Positions 22,656 through 34,683 of a DNA stretch of 57,554 nt are shown here, piece after piece. Numbering within the stretch: the stretch's first letter is position 1; each line of letters begins with the position of its first letter. The DNA comes from Chara braunii (lineage: Eukaryota; Streptophyta; Charophyceae; Charales; Characeae): contig BFEA01000584.1 of the NCBI GenBank assembly GCA_003427395.1, positions 447,156-504,709 on the forward strand, in the 5' to 3' direction. A model generated the notes under the pieces. That model was not told the DNA's origin and did not search any database. It saw nothing but the letters and a program-made list of their open reading frames with translations. Both the position numbers and the translations under genes were made by a program.

Positions 22656-25110
22656 CACGCAACACTCCAAGTAATGCACCTAATCAAGAATCATTTGCAA
22701 AGCAGCTTGTCATCCAAGAAAATTATAAATGTATGAAGACGGGTATGTGGGTCTAGTCTTAAGTCGGTGGTGGGTTATAATGAATAACTTTAGCAGCATA
22801 TCTCATCAAGTCAAAACGAAGGTTGTTCCACTACTTTGTCGGCTGCATCTATATTATTGTCGGAAGCCAACTCCTCGTTGACGAGTGTATGATTTTTGTA
22901 GAGTTCGACCCACGTTGGTCGGATTGTATTTTGATCTTGTGTTTTTGGATGTACGATATGATGATTCAAATTATTTTGTTTGTTATTTCAAATTGAATAC
23001 ATTTTCCTATCGACTACAGTCGATTCCTCTTGATAAAATTACTAGTGGTTGTTATAACTTTCTTTTTGATTAGGTTCGAAAGGGACTAGGATACTGTGGG
23101 TTTCATGCTTGGTTGATCGGCGTACGCATGTACTGAGGAGATCAGCCCCCTAATGGACGAACGACGTCTGGGTTCAAAAGGCATTTTAAATGCGCGTATC
23201 TATACTACAGCGAGCGAGCAAACGCCCTCGGTTGACCCACCTCTGCAATTGCATTTAAAAGTTTTCGCACGTGGGTCAGTAACTCGGTAGGGATACGCCC
23301 CTAAGGGTGGTGACAGCCCCTTAAGGGACGATACGACCAAGTTGTGCCCCGTGGGAACTTATCCTATTGTAGGGGACCACAAAAAGTACAGTCGGCCCAT
23401 CCGGCTAGAGTGGCGAAGGGACGACACGACCACGCTTGTCTGGGCGGTTCACCGTGCTAATTATGCGTCGTCCCCAAGTTGTCTCTAAACTTTTTGTTTA
23501 AATCTTGCGTGACATGGTCGGGAGGACTCCCGCCTTTTTGCGAGAAAACTGGAAGCCGATGCGCTCAACAGTGTCTGGCTGCCTCACCCGGTGGTCAGCT
23601 CCAATAGTAGCTATCCAGAGTGAGCGCAATGGATTTCATCCCTGCATTTGCAGGTTGAGACTCTAATACCGTTGTCGGGTGGCCGCAGATCAGTCGGTCA
23701 TCCGACATGAGGGTTTTGGGGGTCTACGTCTGTCGACTACACCCATTTTGACTCTTCTTTTATCAGACGATGACGAAAAAAAAACGGGATCTCAAGGTCG
23801 ACCACTATTTTCTGCCCCTCCACTCACTGACACGACCCCTGATATTATATATTTCAACCTACTATTTTATGTTATTTTGAATACCGCTTATGAAGGTATA
23901 TTTTGCCTTTATTTTTCTTTTCTTTGACGCTCCGTTATAAACGCGCGTGCGACCTTCTGTGCGGGCAAGTTTTTATGACAGAGTCGATGTCCGTATTTTA
24001 TTTATTTTAGCGGCGGTATTAAAAATCAGAAGTAAACTAAAACGTAATTAAAAGGAACCTAATCCTCACAATTTTTTTAAACTCTTCGTTTTTATGCCTA
24101 ATTATGTTTCTCGCTGTTATTACCCGATCCGTCCTATTTTATGAGTCTCTCTTCGATCCCTATTTTCACATGTGAGCGACCCCACGCATACTTGCATTTA
24201 TGAGAGTTTTGGGTACCGCGCGGGATTGGCTGTTTGGAGGGGTTTGCTGGGTGATGTTGTGCGAGAATTATTATCTAGAGGCTTAGACTATAGTACGGCG
24301 ATTCGGGAATTGTTTGGGTTATGTTGGATCTATTGGAGGGGTACTCTATTTACGGCTTCGATGGTTTGACATCATGAGTCACTTAGGTTCCATGACATTG
24401 CTCGACACCGACTTACCTTCTGAGCTCGCCAACATTTCTGCTACTACACCCCTGGTATGGTCACCCCCTTATTTTTATATGCGGTTCCAAGGTTTGACGT
24501 GCATTGGTAACTGGCATAGTAAAGGCGCTGGTTTTCTAGGGTCATTTTCTCCTCCGACAGGGCTTATTGGCGGCACAATAGCGGCCAGGTACTGCTGTCG
24601 GGCCACGTTACCGGTATTGGGTCTGGATTCAGGTGTCGAACGTGTGGGCTGGTACCATGGGCACTGCGCACGTTTTTGTGCTGCTGAGGACTGTCGAGAC
24701 CAAGTCATGCGCTTGCTGGCACTAAGACCGACACCATATACATGTTGAACCAATACTTCAAGGGGGCATTGGGGACTGAGGCGGCCAGGAGGACCAGGGT
24801 GCGTTGGAGGGAAGTGACCAGGGCGAGCTGGAGTTGTTTCGTGCCCCTTCGTGAGACCAAGCATACCACAACCATGGCTACATGCCCGTCCTTGCAAGTA
24901 CGCTGGTCGCGGTGAACCAACTCTCAGGAGCAGCGATCAACGGGCAAGGGGTGAGCCAAGAGGAAAACAACATGAGAGAGGGTCAGACCAACATCCATGA
25001 GAGAGAGTGAGAGAGAGTGCGAAAATAGAGCGAGAATGAGAGAGAGTGCCCAGACGGAGGGAGAGTGTGAGAGAGTACGCAGAGAGAGAATGAGGCAGTT
25101 AAAAAGGAGA
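22656..25110. other. Stretch without a recognised gene
   Basis: Short ORFs near 24172-24748 overlap in several frames but show no known domain. The segment 24950-25090 is rich in GAGAGAG. No RNA gene was recognised. Confidence 0.5.
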
Positions 25111-25870
25111 CCAGTCAAGAGCCCCAATCACGTGTAATTAGCTGAGTAGTGAGAACCCTGCGAATGGGCTGGGTTCTGATGCTCCGCTAATTGGCTGAAA
25201 ATAACCATTTATTGATCTTATTAATTTTGAAATATTTAAAGATCAGCCAATCCGTGAAAAGGAGGGAAGTAATCAACAACCTCAATCACAAGTAATTAGC
25301 TGAGTAGTGAGAGCCCTGCGAGTGGGTTAGGTTCTGTTGCTCCACTAATTGGCTGAAAATGGTCATTTATTGATTTTATTAATTTTGAAATTTCCAAAAA
25401 TCAGTCAATCCGTAAAAAAAGGGAGCAGTCAAGATCCCCAATCACGGGTAATTAGCTGAGTAGTGAGAGCCCTGCGAGTGGGTTGGGTTTTGATGCTTCA
25501 CTAATTGCCTGAAAATTGTCATTTATTTATCTTATGAATTTCATAATATTCAAAGATCAGTCAATCCCTGAAAAAAGGGAGCAGTTAAGAACCCCAATCA
25601 CGGGTAATTAGCTGAGTAGTGAAAGCCTTGTGAGTGGGTTGGATTCTGCTGCTCCACTAATTGGCTGAAAATGGTCATTTATTGATTTTATTAATTTTAA
25701 AATATTCAAAGATCGGCCAATCTACGAAAGAGGTGTACAGTAGAGCGCTCAATTACGGATAATTAGTTGAGTAGCAAGAACCCTGTGGGTGGGCTGGATT
25801 CTGTTGCACCACTAATTGGCTGAAAAGGGTCATTTATTCACTTTATTAATTTCAAAATATTCAATTTGTT
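25110..25870. repeat. 157-bp tandem array, five units
   Basis: TAATTAG(C/T)TGAGTAG recurs at 25135, 25293, 25449, 25605 and about 25760, with spacing 155-158 bp. Units also share CACTAATTGGCTGAAAA and TTTATTAATTT. Divergence among units is modest, so this is an ageing satellite-like array. It ends at an AG/A microsatellite. Confidence 0.9.
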
Positions 25871-25907
25871 GCGCCCGACTCAGATCATGGCCGCAACTTG
25901 AAACCAG

Positions 25908-25910
<3 letters not shown>

Positions 25911-25990
<80 letters not shown>
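25911..25990. repeat. (AG)n followed by poly(A)
   Basis: AG run at 25911-25946, then A's to about 25990. Confidence 0.9.
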
Positions 25991-25992
<2 letters not shown>

Positions 25993-25999
25993 AAGAGAG

Positions 26000-27700
26000 A
26001 GACAGATAGACAGACAGAAAACAAATACGGAAAGACTGTGTTTTTTTTTAAGGCAGGGGCTGCTATTGACCGTTTTCTGCAGTTGCCACCGAATTTCGTC
26101 AAATTTCAAAAAATGTCGTTATGGCCTATGGGTACTTCAAACGACACAAATATCATAAGAGCAAGCATAGCAATGAAACAGTATCAGTATGCATCATGAA
26201 CAATGACACAACTACATTATACAGTGTGAATAGTGACAGTATGCACTGTAAAACGGCGGCTATGGGACGGAAGGTATGTTGTGTGAGCACAACGACGATA
26301 GTGTGAGCACAATAGCTACATGCAATAGAAGTATACTATGTGAACAGACCATATGGGCCCTGCACTGATGTTATGTACCACCTGGGCATAGGCAAAAACG
26401 AACACTCATTTTGAAAATGCAGAAAAAATCATCCGTGATTTGTAACATGGATTTTGCTTGGGATAATCTGCAGAACTCCCCCTTGGGTTTTGGTTGAGTT
26501 GTTGGTTTGCCGGTCTTGCTAAGTATGTGTTCCCTGGTCGTGGTTATTTGCTAAAATACCCATTAGATCCAGTTGACCTTCAATCAAATTTCGTGGAGGG
26601 CAAATTGTAATTACATCCCTGCAAATTTGAGATCCTCCGCGAGAGAGCTTACGAGTGAAACTTGAGAAGATCTTTGATATGTAGCTAACACATATTTACT
26701 TTATTTTCGTTTAAGTTTCGAGTGAATTCTACATGCGAAATATCGACATTGAATTTAACCTCGAGAGGGGCGCATGACAGACAACGCAAACCCCGACACC
26801 TTGCTGATCGTTGAGGACCTCCGAAGCGGGCGTAGCAAGTGACAGACGTTGTTGCCCTTGGTTTTCGTGAACGTAGGCGATCCCTCCCCGGGTTTCCTCA
26901 CACCGTTACCTACGAGGCTAGCTCGTGCTCGTAGTTGAGTAAGGACATCTCTTTTATCTGAAGGGGTTTATTCCCAGCACTCCTCCTAGGAGTGGTTTTG
27001 CAGGCCCCACATTCACCTCAAAGGGCTAGTCACCTACCTGTGACTCCGTAGGCTTTGCCCGTCCAAGGCGTCGCATGCCATACAGGCCCATGACCCTATA
27101 ACTTGCGCCTACCTAGGCCTCTCTAACTTTAGGCAAAAATAAAAAAATATTAAGTAACCTAGGTTTTAAGTCATAGTCGTGCACTCGACGTGACTACCTT
27201 TTCGTTGTTTAAGCTTTGAATCGCACGAATGCTAAGTTGCACATCCTTATTTTCAGTAGAGTACGCTTAATTTTAGCTTTCCGGCGGTCGCACATCCTTG
27301 CCACTTCCATTGAAATTATGTTAGATGACATGACAACCTAGACTTGTACACCACTCCGCTGCTGTGGCGTACAAGGAGGTTGCACTGACAACATTCCCCG
27401 CAAAGCTCATGTCGTGGCCATAGTGTTGCTACGCCTAGCTTCCAGAACGTCTGTTGACGTCATCACTAGACGTCGAAATTACATTTATTCTGCCTACTTC
27501 GCTTAAGGAGCTCGCAATATCCTAAAATTATTCTGACCTCCTATTAGTCTCGTGATTCCATCGGTGATGAATATTATTTTTTCAGATGTTAACAAGCATT
27601 CAAACTCAAGTTCAAAGAGTTTTCAGTCTCTTAGTCATAGGTTTGGTTGGAATAACATTCAGCAGGTATTTCAATCTCACCAGTTATTTAATTTAAGGAA
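26000..27700. other. Stretch without a recognised gene
   Basis: No long ORF, RNA gene or repeat could be identified. Confidence 0.45.
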
Positions 27701-28740
27701 TCCTCGTCAATGGTCGGATAGTGTTTAAAATTTAAAATGCCTAGCAGATATCCCGGTAAGGGTTTCTGCTTCGACATAGTAGGCTGGGGAGGTTGTGGTC
27801 CTTGAGTTGAACATTTTAAAATCGAAAAGGCGTGGGTCTGGTTTTATCGAATAAAAGGGTATTTCAAATCGATCGCGTATGCGTTGTATTCGAATACAAC
27901 TTATATATTTTATATTCAAATTTCGAATATAAAAAACTATTGTATTCAAATATAACATTACTTTTTTTTTCAGGGGTTGATTCTCGCCCTCGTGCTCCCC
28001 ACCATTGACATGCTGAATGCTTCACGACTCTCTTTCTCTCTCTCATACACACACACACACACACTCACTCACATATTCTCACACACACACGTGAATACAT
28101 GAAAAACGCAAACAATTTTTTATTTTTTTTGTTCCCCAAAAAGTTTCACTTCAGTCCAGTAGAGGAAGTGATATGAGCATTCCCCAATAGTGGACTTATG
28201 ACATAATGCTCCAAATTTTAAATAGAAAATAATTATTGTATTCGAATATAACATTACCTTTTTCTTTTTTTTAGGGGTTAGCGTCTGCCCTTATTATCCC
28301 CACCACTGACATGTTGCATGCTTCAGGGCTCTTTCTCCCTCTCATACACTTACTTATTCACTCTCACATACACACGTGCACACACGCAAACACAAACATA
28401 TTTTTATTTTTTTGTTCTCTAAAAAGTTTCGGCTCGGGTCACTAGAGGAAGTGATATGAGCATTTCCCTATAGTGGACTTATGACATAGTGCTCCTCTCT
28501 ATTAGTGGGGAGCGTCACCTACTGGAAACTGGGTCCAACGTCCCATGAACATCGTGAATAAAGCAACAGTTGAAACCCCACGCACATACAGTCTTGGAGC
28601 TGTGCACAACGAATATCACAAAACATAAACATAACATAATTACTACCTTACCCTTCCTCAACCACATCAACAAACAAGTTGTGGGTTGCGCACATATGCT
28701 CTCACGGTAAGTCAATTTTTCTTATCTCTTTGTCGCATGC
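27700..28740 (-). repeat. Inverted units of the microsatellite-bearing repeat
   Basis: Two partial units lie in reverse orientation relative to those at 29.0-33.8 kb. Shared blocks are TATTCGAATACAA, a microsatellite (here CACACA and TCTCTC), GTGATATGAGCAT and, near 28680-28710, the reverse of TTGACTTACCGTGAG. Confidence 0.75.
28521..28544 (-). other. LINE-tail-like stem-loop
   Basis: On the minus strand: GGGAC, then GTTGGA-CCCAGTT-TCCAGT. The loop and flanking GGGAC match the hairpin in the LINE 3' UTR (48379-48402); the stem differs but still pairs with two G-U pairs. Confidence 0.6.
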
Positions 28741-29040
28741 TTTGATACACCGTACAGGCTATAAGGGTCCGACAAAGGATGTACAAGCCCTTAGGTCATA
28801 CGCCCGAATTTATCGTCTTTCATCCACAAAGAACGTATAGACTTATCGTGAGGCACATGTGGTGTATCATAGCATGCCACGGGTTACACACCCGTGCCCT
28901 CAAGGCAAGTCAATTTTGAGAGGGGATAATTTCATATTGAAGCATAATATCTCGTCTCAAAACCTTTTTTTTATATTTTTTTAAAGGTTATCTCATTTAT
29001 TCTTACTTTTTATCAAAAAGTGGATGGCCCTGAGATATCA

Positions 29041-29408
29041 TGATGAAATTGACCTACTTGAGAGTACGAGAGCGTAACCCGTAGTTTGTTTGTGATGTGG
29101 TTAGGGAAAGTTAAGGTAATGATATGTTGTGTTTATGCTTTTTCGTATTCGTTGTACGCAGTTGCAAGAGTGTGTGTATATGGAGTCCCAACTGATGCTT
29201 TATTTATAATGTTGATGGGCACTGAAACCGGTTTCCAACAGGTATCGCTCCCCACCAATACACAAAAGCACTCTACCATTAATTCTATTATAGGGGGGTG
29301 CTCATATCACGTGTTATTATCGGCCGAAGCAAAACTTTTTTGGGGAAAAAAAGAAGAAAGTGTGCGTGTGTACGTATAAACGTAAGAGTAAGTGAGTGTA
29401 TGTGTGTA

Positions 29409-29483
<75 letters not shown>

Positions 29484-29484
29484 N

Positions 29485-29550
<66 letters not shown>

Positions 29551-29940
29551 TAACATGGAGCATGTTGGTGGCGGGGAGCACAAGGGCAAGTGTTAATCTA
29601 AAAAAAAAAAGAAAAAGGTAAAATCATATTCAAATACAAAAGTTTTTTTCTTTCAGAATTCAAATACAAAACATACGCATTGTATTTAAATACAATACAT
29701 ACACTGATTTTTTGAACTGCACTTCTATTTGAGAAATTGGACCCAATGTCAAACTCGAGGACCGTGGCCTCCTCGGCCTCATACGGGCAGCTATTGGTCC
29801 TTCACAAGCAACAACTGCCCGTTTTTCATTAATTCACCCCAAGCAAATTCATTGAAACCTGAACGGATGATTGGTACGCCCAAATTATGAAAATTTGATT
29901 CACAAGTATAAAACATATCCCTGACGAGTTGCAGATTGAT
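29041..29940 (+). repeat. Microsatellite-bearing repeat, direct unit 1
   Basis: Contains, in order, a TTGACCTACTTGAGAG block, TATGTTGTGTTTATG, a decayed stem-loop near 29222, a long GT then GA microsatellite (29399-29548) with one N at 29484, GGCGGGGAGCACAAGGGCAAG-like sequence and CGTGGCCTCCTCGGCCTC. Confidence 0.8.
29399..29548. repeat. (GT)n(GA)n microsatellite
   Basis: GT run passing into a long GA run. One N at 29484 suggests uncertain length. Confidence 0.9.
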
Positions 29941-30545
29941 TTACTGTATGAACATGGGCTCTTAACCCATAGTTTGTCGTTTGTTGATGTGGTATGAGAA
30001 GGGTAAGGTGATGGTTATGTTGTGTTTATGTTTTACCATGTTCGTTGTATACATCTTCAAGAATGTTTATATGTGGGGTCTCGACTAGTGCTATATTCAC
30101 GATGTTCATGGGACGTTGTACCCGGTTTCCAGTTGGTGTTGCTCCCCACCAAAAACAATAGTATTTTGTCGTAAGTTTTCTATAGGGGGATGCTCATATC
30201 ACTGCATGCAGCATGCTAGTGGCAGGGAGCACAAGGGAAAGCGCTAAGTTCGGAAAAAAAAAAGGTAAAAATTTGAATGCTATAGTTTTTCTTTCGGGAA
30301 TTCGAGTCGGAAATACATGTGTTGTATTCGAATACAATGCGTACAAGGTTTATTCGAAGTGCACTTCTATTCGAGAAAGTGGACCCACACCGTTGCGATT
30401 TTGATATGACCGCGGGGTTCTCGGTCTCCTATGGCCAGTTACCGACCTTCGGCAAGCAACAACTACCCATTCCACATGAATTTCCCCGCCAACAAATTCA
30501 CCACCCTTTGGACTGGAACGGATGACTGGTGCGATCATACCATGA
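29940..30545 (+). repeat. Microsatellite-bearing repeat, direct unit 2
   Basis: Same order as unit 1 but without the microsatellite. A LINE-tail-like stem-loop lies at 30110-30133: GGGAC, then GTTGTA-CCCGGTT-TCCAGT. The unit ends with the CGGGGTTCTCGGTCTCC block. Confidence 0.8.
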
Positions 30546-30766
30546 AAATTTAACTGAGGACCGTGCTACGTGCAAGGACGTAGCCATGACTACTTGGCGG
30601 GGGACGATGACAAATTTGGCAGATTTGGCAAGCAGGTCAGGTTCGCAGTGTGTATATGCCAAAAACCATTGAGACAAAAACAAATAAAAAAATCCTTGCA
30701 GTCGTTGACCCATCTCCCAGCCCCCCCCCCCAAAAAAAGGTAGACCCCACACATATCCCACAAGAC

Positions 30767-31086
30767 AAAACGGCGTACCGACAATGCATCTAAACAAAAA
30801 ATCGCAACACAATTCATCCGAGTACCCTGCACGAAGACGGACCTACCCCCAAATTCATGCCCACCACCCACCCATGTACCTCAACATCACCCTCAAAACC
30901 AGTAAAAAAAAAAAAAAAAACTCATGAAAAAAAAAAGATCTTCCCAACAAGATGAAACGGCGTGCTCACAATGTACCTAAAAAATCGCAACACAATCCAT
31001 CCGAGTACCCTGCACGAAGACCGACCCAGCCCCAAATTCATGCCCACCCACTACCCATGTACCCCAACATCACCCCGAAAACCAGC
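30767..31086. repeat. Direct duplication of about 140 bp
   Basis: AAAACGGCGTACCGACAATG near 30767 and its relative near 30955 each continue through CCGAGTACCCTGCACGAAGA and CCCAAATTCATGCCCACC. The copies are about 185 bp apart, separated by an A-rich tract. Confidence 0.85.
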
Positions 31087-31389
31087 AAAGAACAAAAAAG
31101 AAACCCAGGGGGAAACAAAAAATCTTCCCTGAAATAAAAACGTTCGATCCCCGTCCATCAACACCGAAGAATGACCTCAACGCTCGACTGCCAATCGCCC
31201 TCACTCCAAGTTGTACAACGACTGCTCCTCCTACCGGTCTTACTCCCGACAGTGACCGCATTCTTCCCCAACCCCCAAATCAGCCTACTTCATGTCCGTT
31301 GTACCGCACGTTATTTCCTGAAAAAATCCTCTCTGCAAAACGACAAAGGGCATAGACGCAACCATCCTGGGTGCGAATTAGGGGTATAA

Positions 31390-31570
31390 AACGGACCCCT
31401 GACGGGTTGCGAACTGACCACCCCCAACCAATTCATGAAGTTGATTGGTGTAGTTCCATATGGATTCCGACTCATGTCTATATTTCAAAAGTTGATGGGT
31501 ATACCAATTGACTTACCGTGAGGGCACATGTGCGCAGCCCGTAGTTTGTATATGCTTGATTGATAAAGGA
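31390..31570 (+). repeat. Microsatellite-bearing repeat, partial unit
   Basis: CCCTGACGGGTTGCGAACTGA and the TTGACTTACCGTGAGGGCAC block of the family are present; the rest of the unit is missing or unrecognisable. Confidence 0.65.
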
Positions 31571-31984
31571 GGCGTTATTGGTGAGGTTTAGAAGTAGGGT
31601 GATTGTTGCATTAAAAAAACAGGAGTATTTGTGTGTATGTGTCAAGATTAGTGTGTGTGTGTTTGTGTGATACTTAGGGTGTTTGTGTTTATCACATTTG
31701 TTAGTGTTGGAATATGTGGGATTTAGGTAATTTATATGGATATTTGACATACCTTGATTCATAGTTGGTGTCGATGCTCGTGGTCCTTGAATCTTCATCC
31801 ATATGTCGTATATGTGTGTGCTTGAGTGTTTGTTGTTGTAAGTTTTTTTTTAATTAAATAAAAATTATTTTGTCACATGTGACTCATTCAATCGGGCGCT
31901 GAACATGTGGGGCGTTGAATACATCCACGTTCAAACACATTTGTTTGCACTTGCAAATGCAATGCAGGTGTCGTGTCAACTTGC

Positions 31985-32745
31985 GACCAAGGCCGCACAC
32001 TTTTCGATTTTGACTTTACCACCCTGCCGCTGCTTTGCCACCGTTTCGACCAAAACCCACCGCGCGGTCCTACGAGCAGCTACCGGTCCCAGATTTTACA
32101 AAAAAACTACCACCACCCCGCAAAGATTCACCATGCCGCTGCTTTGCCACCGTTTCGACCAAAAACCAACACGCGGTCCCAAGGCAGCTACCTGTCCCGC
32201 ATTTTTCAAAGAAACAACCACCACCCCCCAAAGTGGCGTGCCTGCACTTGCCTGCATTTTTCGAACCTTCCAACGACCAAACGAGCCCAAATCAACAACT
32301 TGTACGACGAAAATGTCTCGGGGGGAAATGTCTCCGAGGGGGAAAATGCACCCCTGACAGACGGGTTCCACTTTCCCACCCTGCCGCTGCTTTGCCACCG
32401 TTTCGACCAAAACCCAGCACGAGGTCCCACGGGCAGCTATCGGTCCCGCATTTTTCAAAGAAACCGCCACCCACCCCCAAAGATCCACCCTTCCGCTACT
32501 TTGCCACCGTTTCGACAAATACCCAACGCGCGGTCCCACATGCAGCTACCGGTTCCACATTTTTCAAAGGAACTGCCCCCCCCCCCCCCCAAGTGTCGTG
32601 CCCTGCCTGCATTTTTTTCGAACCTTCCAACAACCAAACGAGCCCGAATCAACGACCGGTATAACGAAGGACGACGAACATGTTTGGGGGGGGGAAGTCT
32701 CAGGGGGGGGAAACACACCCCTGACGGGATGTGAAGACGGGCTGC
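31985..32745 (+). repeat. GC-rich tandem array (about 110-bp subunits in 350-bp units)
   Basis: GCCGCTGCTTTGCCACCGTT or a close variant occurs near 32027, 32133, 32383 and 32492. Two subunits plus a GAACCTTCCAAC-ACCAAACGAG tail form a unit of about 350 bp, present twice. Several frames on both strands stay open because of repetition, giving ORFs up to 253 codons, but nothing resembles a protein domain. Confidence 0.85.
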
Positions 32746-32893
32746 GAACTGAGCTAGGTCTGCTGGTGTATTCCCATCCCTCGTTCAGGTTTTTGTGTTC
32801 AAGGGACGGGTTGACGCACCGTAGACGAGCGCTGACAAAGGGGATAGGTCGTCGACGAGGAGCGTGCACAGACGCGGCGATAGAAAGGAAAAT

Positions 32894-32959
32894 TGCCATT
32901 TCTCGATTTATGCGTGTCATCCTTCCGCAGAGGCCATGCTAATCTTGTGGGAGAGCGTT
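32894..32959 (-). pseudogene. U6 snRNA-derived fragment (3' two thirds)
   Basis: The minus strand reads AAGATTAGCATGGCCTCTGC, GGAAGGATGACACGCATAAA and TCGAGAAATGG, a close match to plant U6 from just after the ACAGAG box to the 3' end. The 5' part is lost. No U6 promoter elements are seen to the right. A retroposed or transposed relic is likely. Confidence 0.9.
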
Positions 32960-33290
32960 GGCCATAGCCACTGCTGCTACTCGATGAGGGGTGGGGGATA
33001 ATGAGAAAGGGAGGCGCAACTACTGCCAGGTCTCGGTCTTTGTGTTAGCCAGACCCCAGCTGCCGGCCCCAACCCTAAATTGACTTACCGTGAGGGCACA
33101 GGTTCGCAGCCCGTAGTTCGTTTGTTTATGTGGTTCGGAAAGGGTAAGGTAGTAATTATGCTGTATGTATGTTTTGTCATGTTCACTATACACAACTTGA
33201 AGAGAGTGTGTGTGGGGTCCCGGTTGGTGCTTTATTCACGCTGGACCCAGTTTCCTACAGGTGGCGCTCCCATAATAGACAGGAGAATCT

Positions 33291-33325
33291 GTGTGTGTGT
33301 GTGTGTGTGTGTATGTGTGTGTGTG

Positions 33326-33384
<59 letters not shown>
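33291..33384. repeat. (GT)n(GA)n microsatellite
   Basis: GT run with a few interruptions turning into GA, cut by the assembly gap. Confidence 0.9.
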
Positions 33385-33528
33385 NNNNNNNNNNNNNNNN
33401 NNNNNNNNNNNNNNNNNNNNNNNNNNNNNNNNNNNNNNNNNNNNNNNNNNNNNNNNNNNNNNNNNNNNNNNNNNNNNNNNNNNNNNNNNNNNNNNNNNNN
33501 NNNNNNNNNNNNNNNNNNNNNNNNNNNN
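33385..33528. other. Assembly gap (144 N)
   Basis: A run of N begins inside a GA microsatellite, so the real length is unknown. Confidence 0.99.
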
Positions 33529-34323
33529 AAATCTGAATAGAAAGGGTACATGTTGTGTTCAAATACAAGATGTACATTTTCTACTGAGGAAATCTGCTAT
33601 TCGAGAAGAGAGTACCCGCACCGTTTCAATTTTCGAAAAAGGCGTAAGGACCGCGGCCTCCTCGGCCTCCTACGGGGAGCTACCGGTCCTCTGCGTTCCT
33701 GGCCCTTGAAAGCCCCAAAATCTCAAAATGCCCACCCTCCCGACGACCACCGACGTTGAAATCTGAGTGACGTTGAAAATCTCAGGGGGGGAAAACGCAA
33801 CCCTGACGGGCTGCGAACATTAGGGGCAAGGGGCACCTTGAAATCTCCCCTTCACAGTGAGAGGGGTCTCCTCTAGACAGCCTTAGGAGTAGGTAGTGAA
33901 AGGCAAAAACAGAAGTTGTGAGAAGAATATAGAAAGGGAAAAAAGAAAAAAGAAAAATCTTCTCTGTGATGTCCCGAAGGACGAAAGGAAAATTGCCACA
34001 TGAGGCAGAAAGGCAAACGGTAGGGGGAATAGGGAAAAAAATAATGCGAGGGGGGCATGGGAGCGCGCTCTGAGGTCATTATACTCACACCAGGCTCGGG
34101 ACGTGATTGACCGTCAGATGCATCTAATTGAGGTGTAGTTGCATTCAGATTCATTCGGAATAGTGCAACTGCGAGAGAGGAAAGCGCGCGCAGAGTTCTG
34201 CGAAAGGGGAAAGCGTGAGGTGTACTTCCCCGCCGTTGCAGCTTTTCTGTTTCTGTGCTTTTTTTTTTTTTTTTTTTTTAAAACTATACTCTTCTCTCAA
34301 TTTTTCCTCACACTTTTCTGTGC

Positions 34324-34555
34324 TTTTTGGTCCACCCTGGCGCCGTCTCTCCTTTGTTTTGCAGCCCCGCCGCCACTTCAAGTTGGCAACTCACTCATCT
34401 GCCGCGCATCGGGGGGCAAGGTCCCACTTGCGCAAATTAGGAGATTTTGGCCGTTGATCTTTGCTATCTACGGTCAGTATCTCATATTCGTGCGAGTGGG
34501 ACCTAGCCCCAGAAGACTGCAACAGCCTACTCCGTGAGCTATATATTTCAACGGC
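34324..34555 (+). promoter_or_regulatory. Promoter of the second GRP gene
   Basis: The TATA box lies at 34540-34548 inside a 24-bp block identical to the first gene. TTTTTGGTCCACC and CTGGCGCCGTCTCT (34325-34350) match the first promoter. Between them, 34448-34505 holds a block absent from the first gene. It contains GTGGGACC at about 34497-34504, which fits the class I TCP consensus GTGGGNCC. This block is related to a five-unit array at 39739-40082. Regulation by TCP factors is an inference. Confidence 0.75.
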
Positions 34556-34683
34556 TGCACACATTTGTGCAACAGTCAGTTGTTTGGTTTCGGCGAGTCA
34601 CGCACGTCGTGACAGTTACCTTCTTCTTCCTTCTTTCGTCCGTTCTCCTCCCTTTCATTCTTTTTTCCAGCTCCGCTTCAGCG

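Larger units (their letters stand above)
33070..33835 (+). repeat. Microsatellite-bearing repeat, direct unit 3
   Basis: Starts with TTGACTTACCGTGAGGGCAC followed by GGTTCGCAGCC, which resembles a polymerase III B box. It continues through a stem-loop (33240-33258), GT/GA microsatellite, the 144-N gap, TTCAAATACAA and CCGCGGCCTCCTCGGCCTCC, ending at CCCTGACGGGCTGCGAAC. Confidence 0.8.

Noticed and set aside
29288-29596. Leu/Ser, Thr/His or Arg/Glu repeat proteins
   Set aside because: They are translations of GT/GA microsatellites containing an N.
31973-32734. Open frame of 253 codons, with further long frames on both strands
   Set aside because: It lies in a GC-rich tandem array; several frames are open together because the repeat lacks stops. 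No domain or codon signal.
34534-34683. Hydrophobic N-terminal extension of the second GRP
   Set aside because: It would begin with GTG inside the TATA region, upstream of any likely transcript start.
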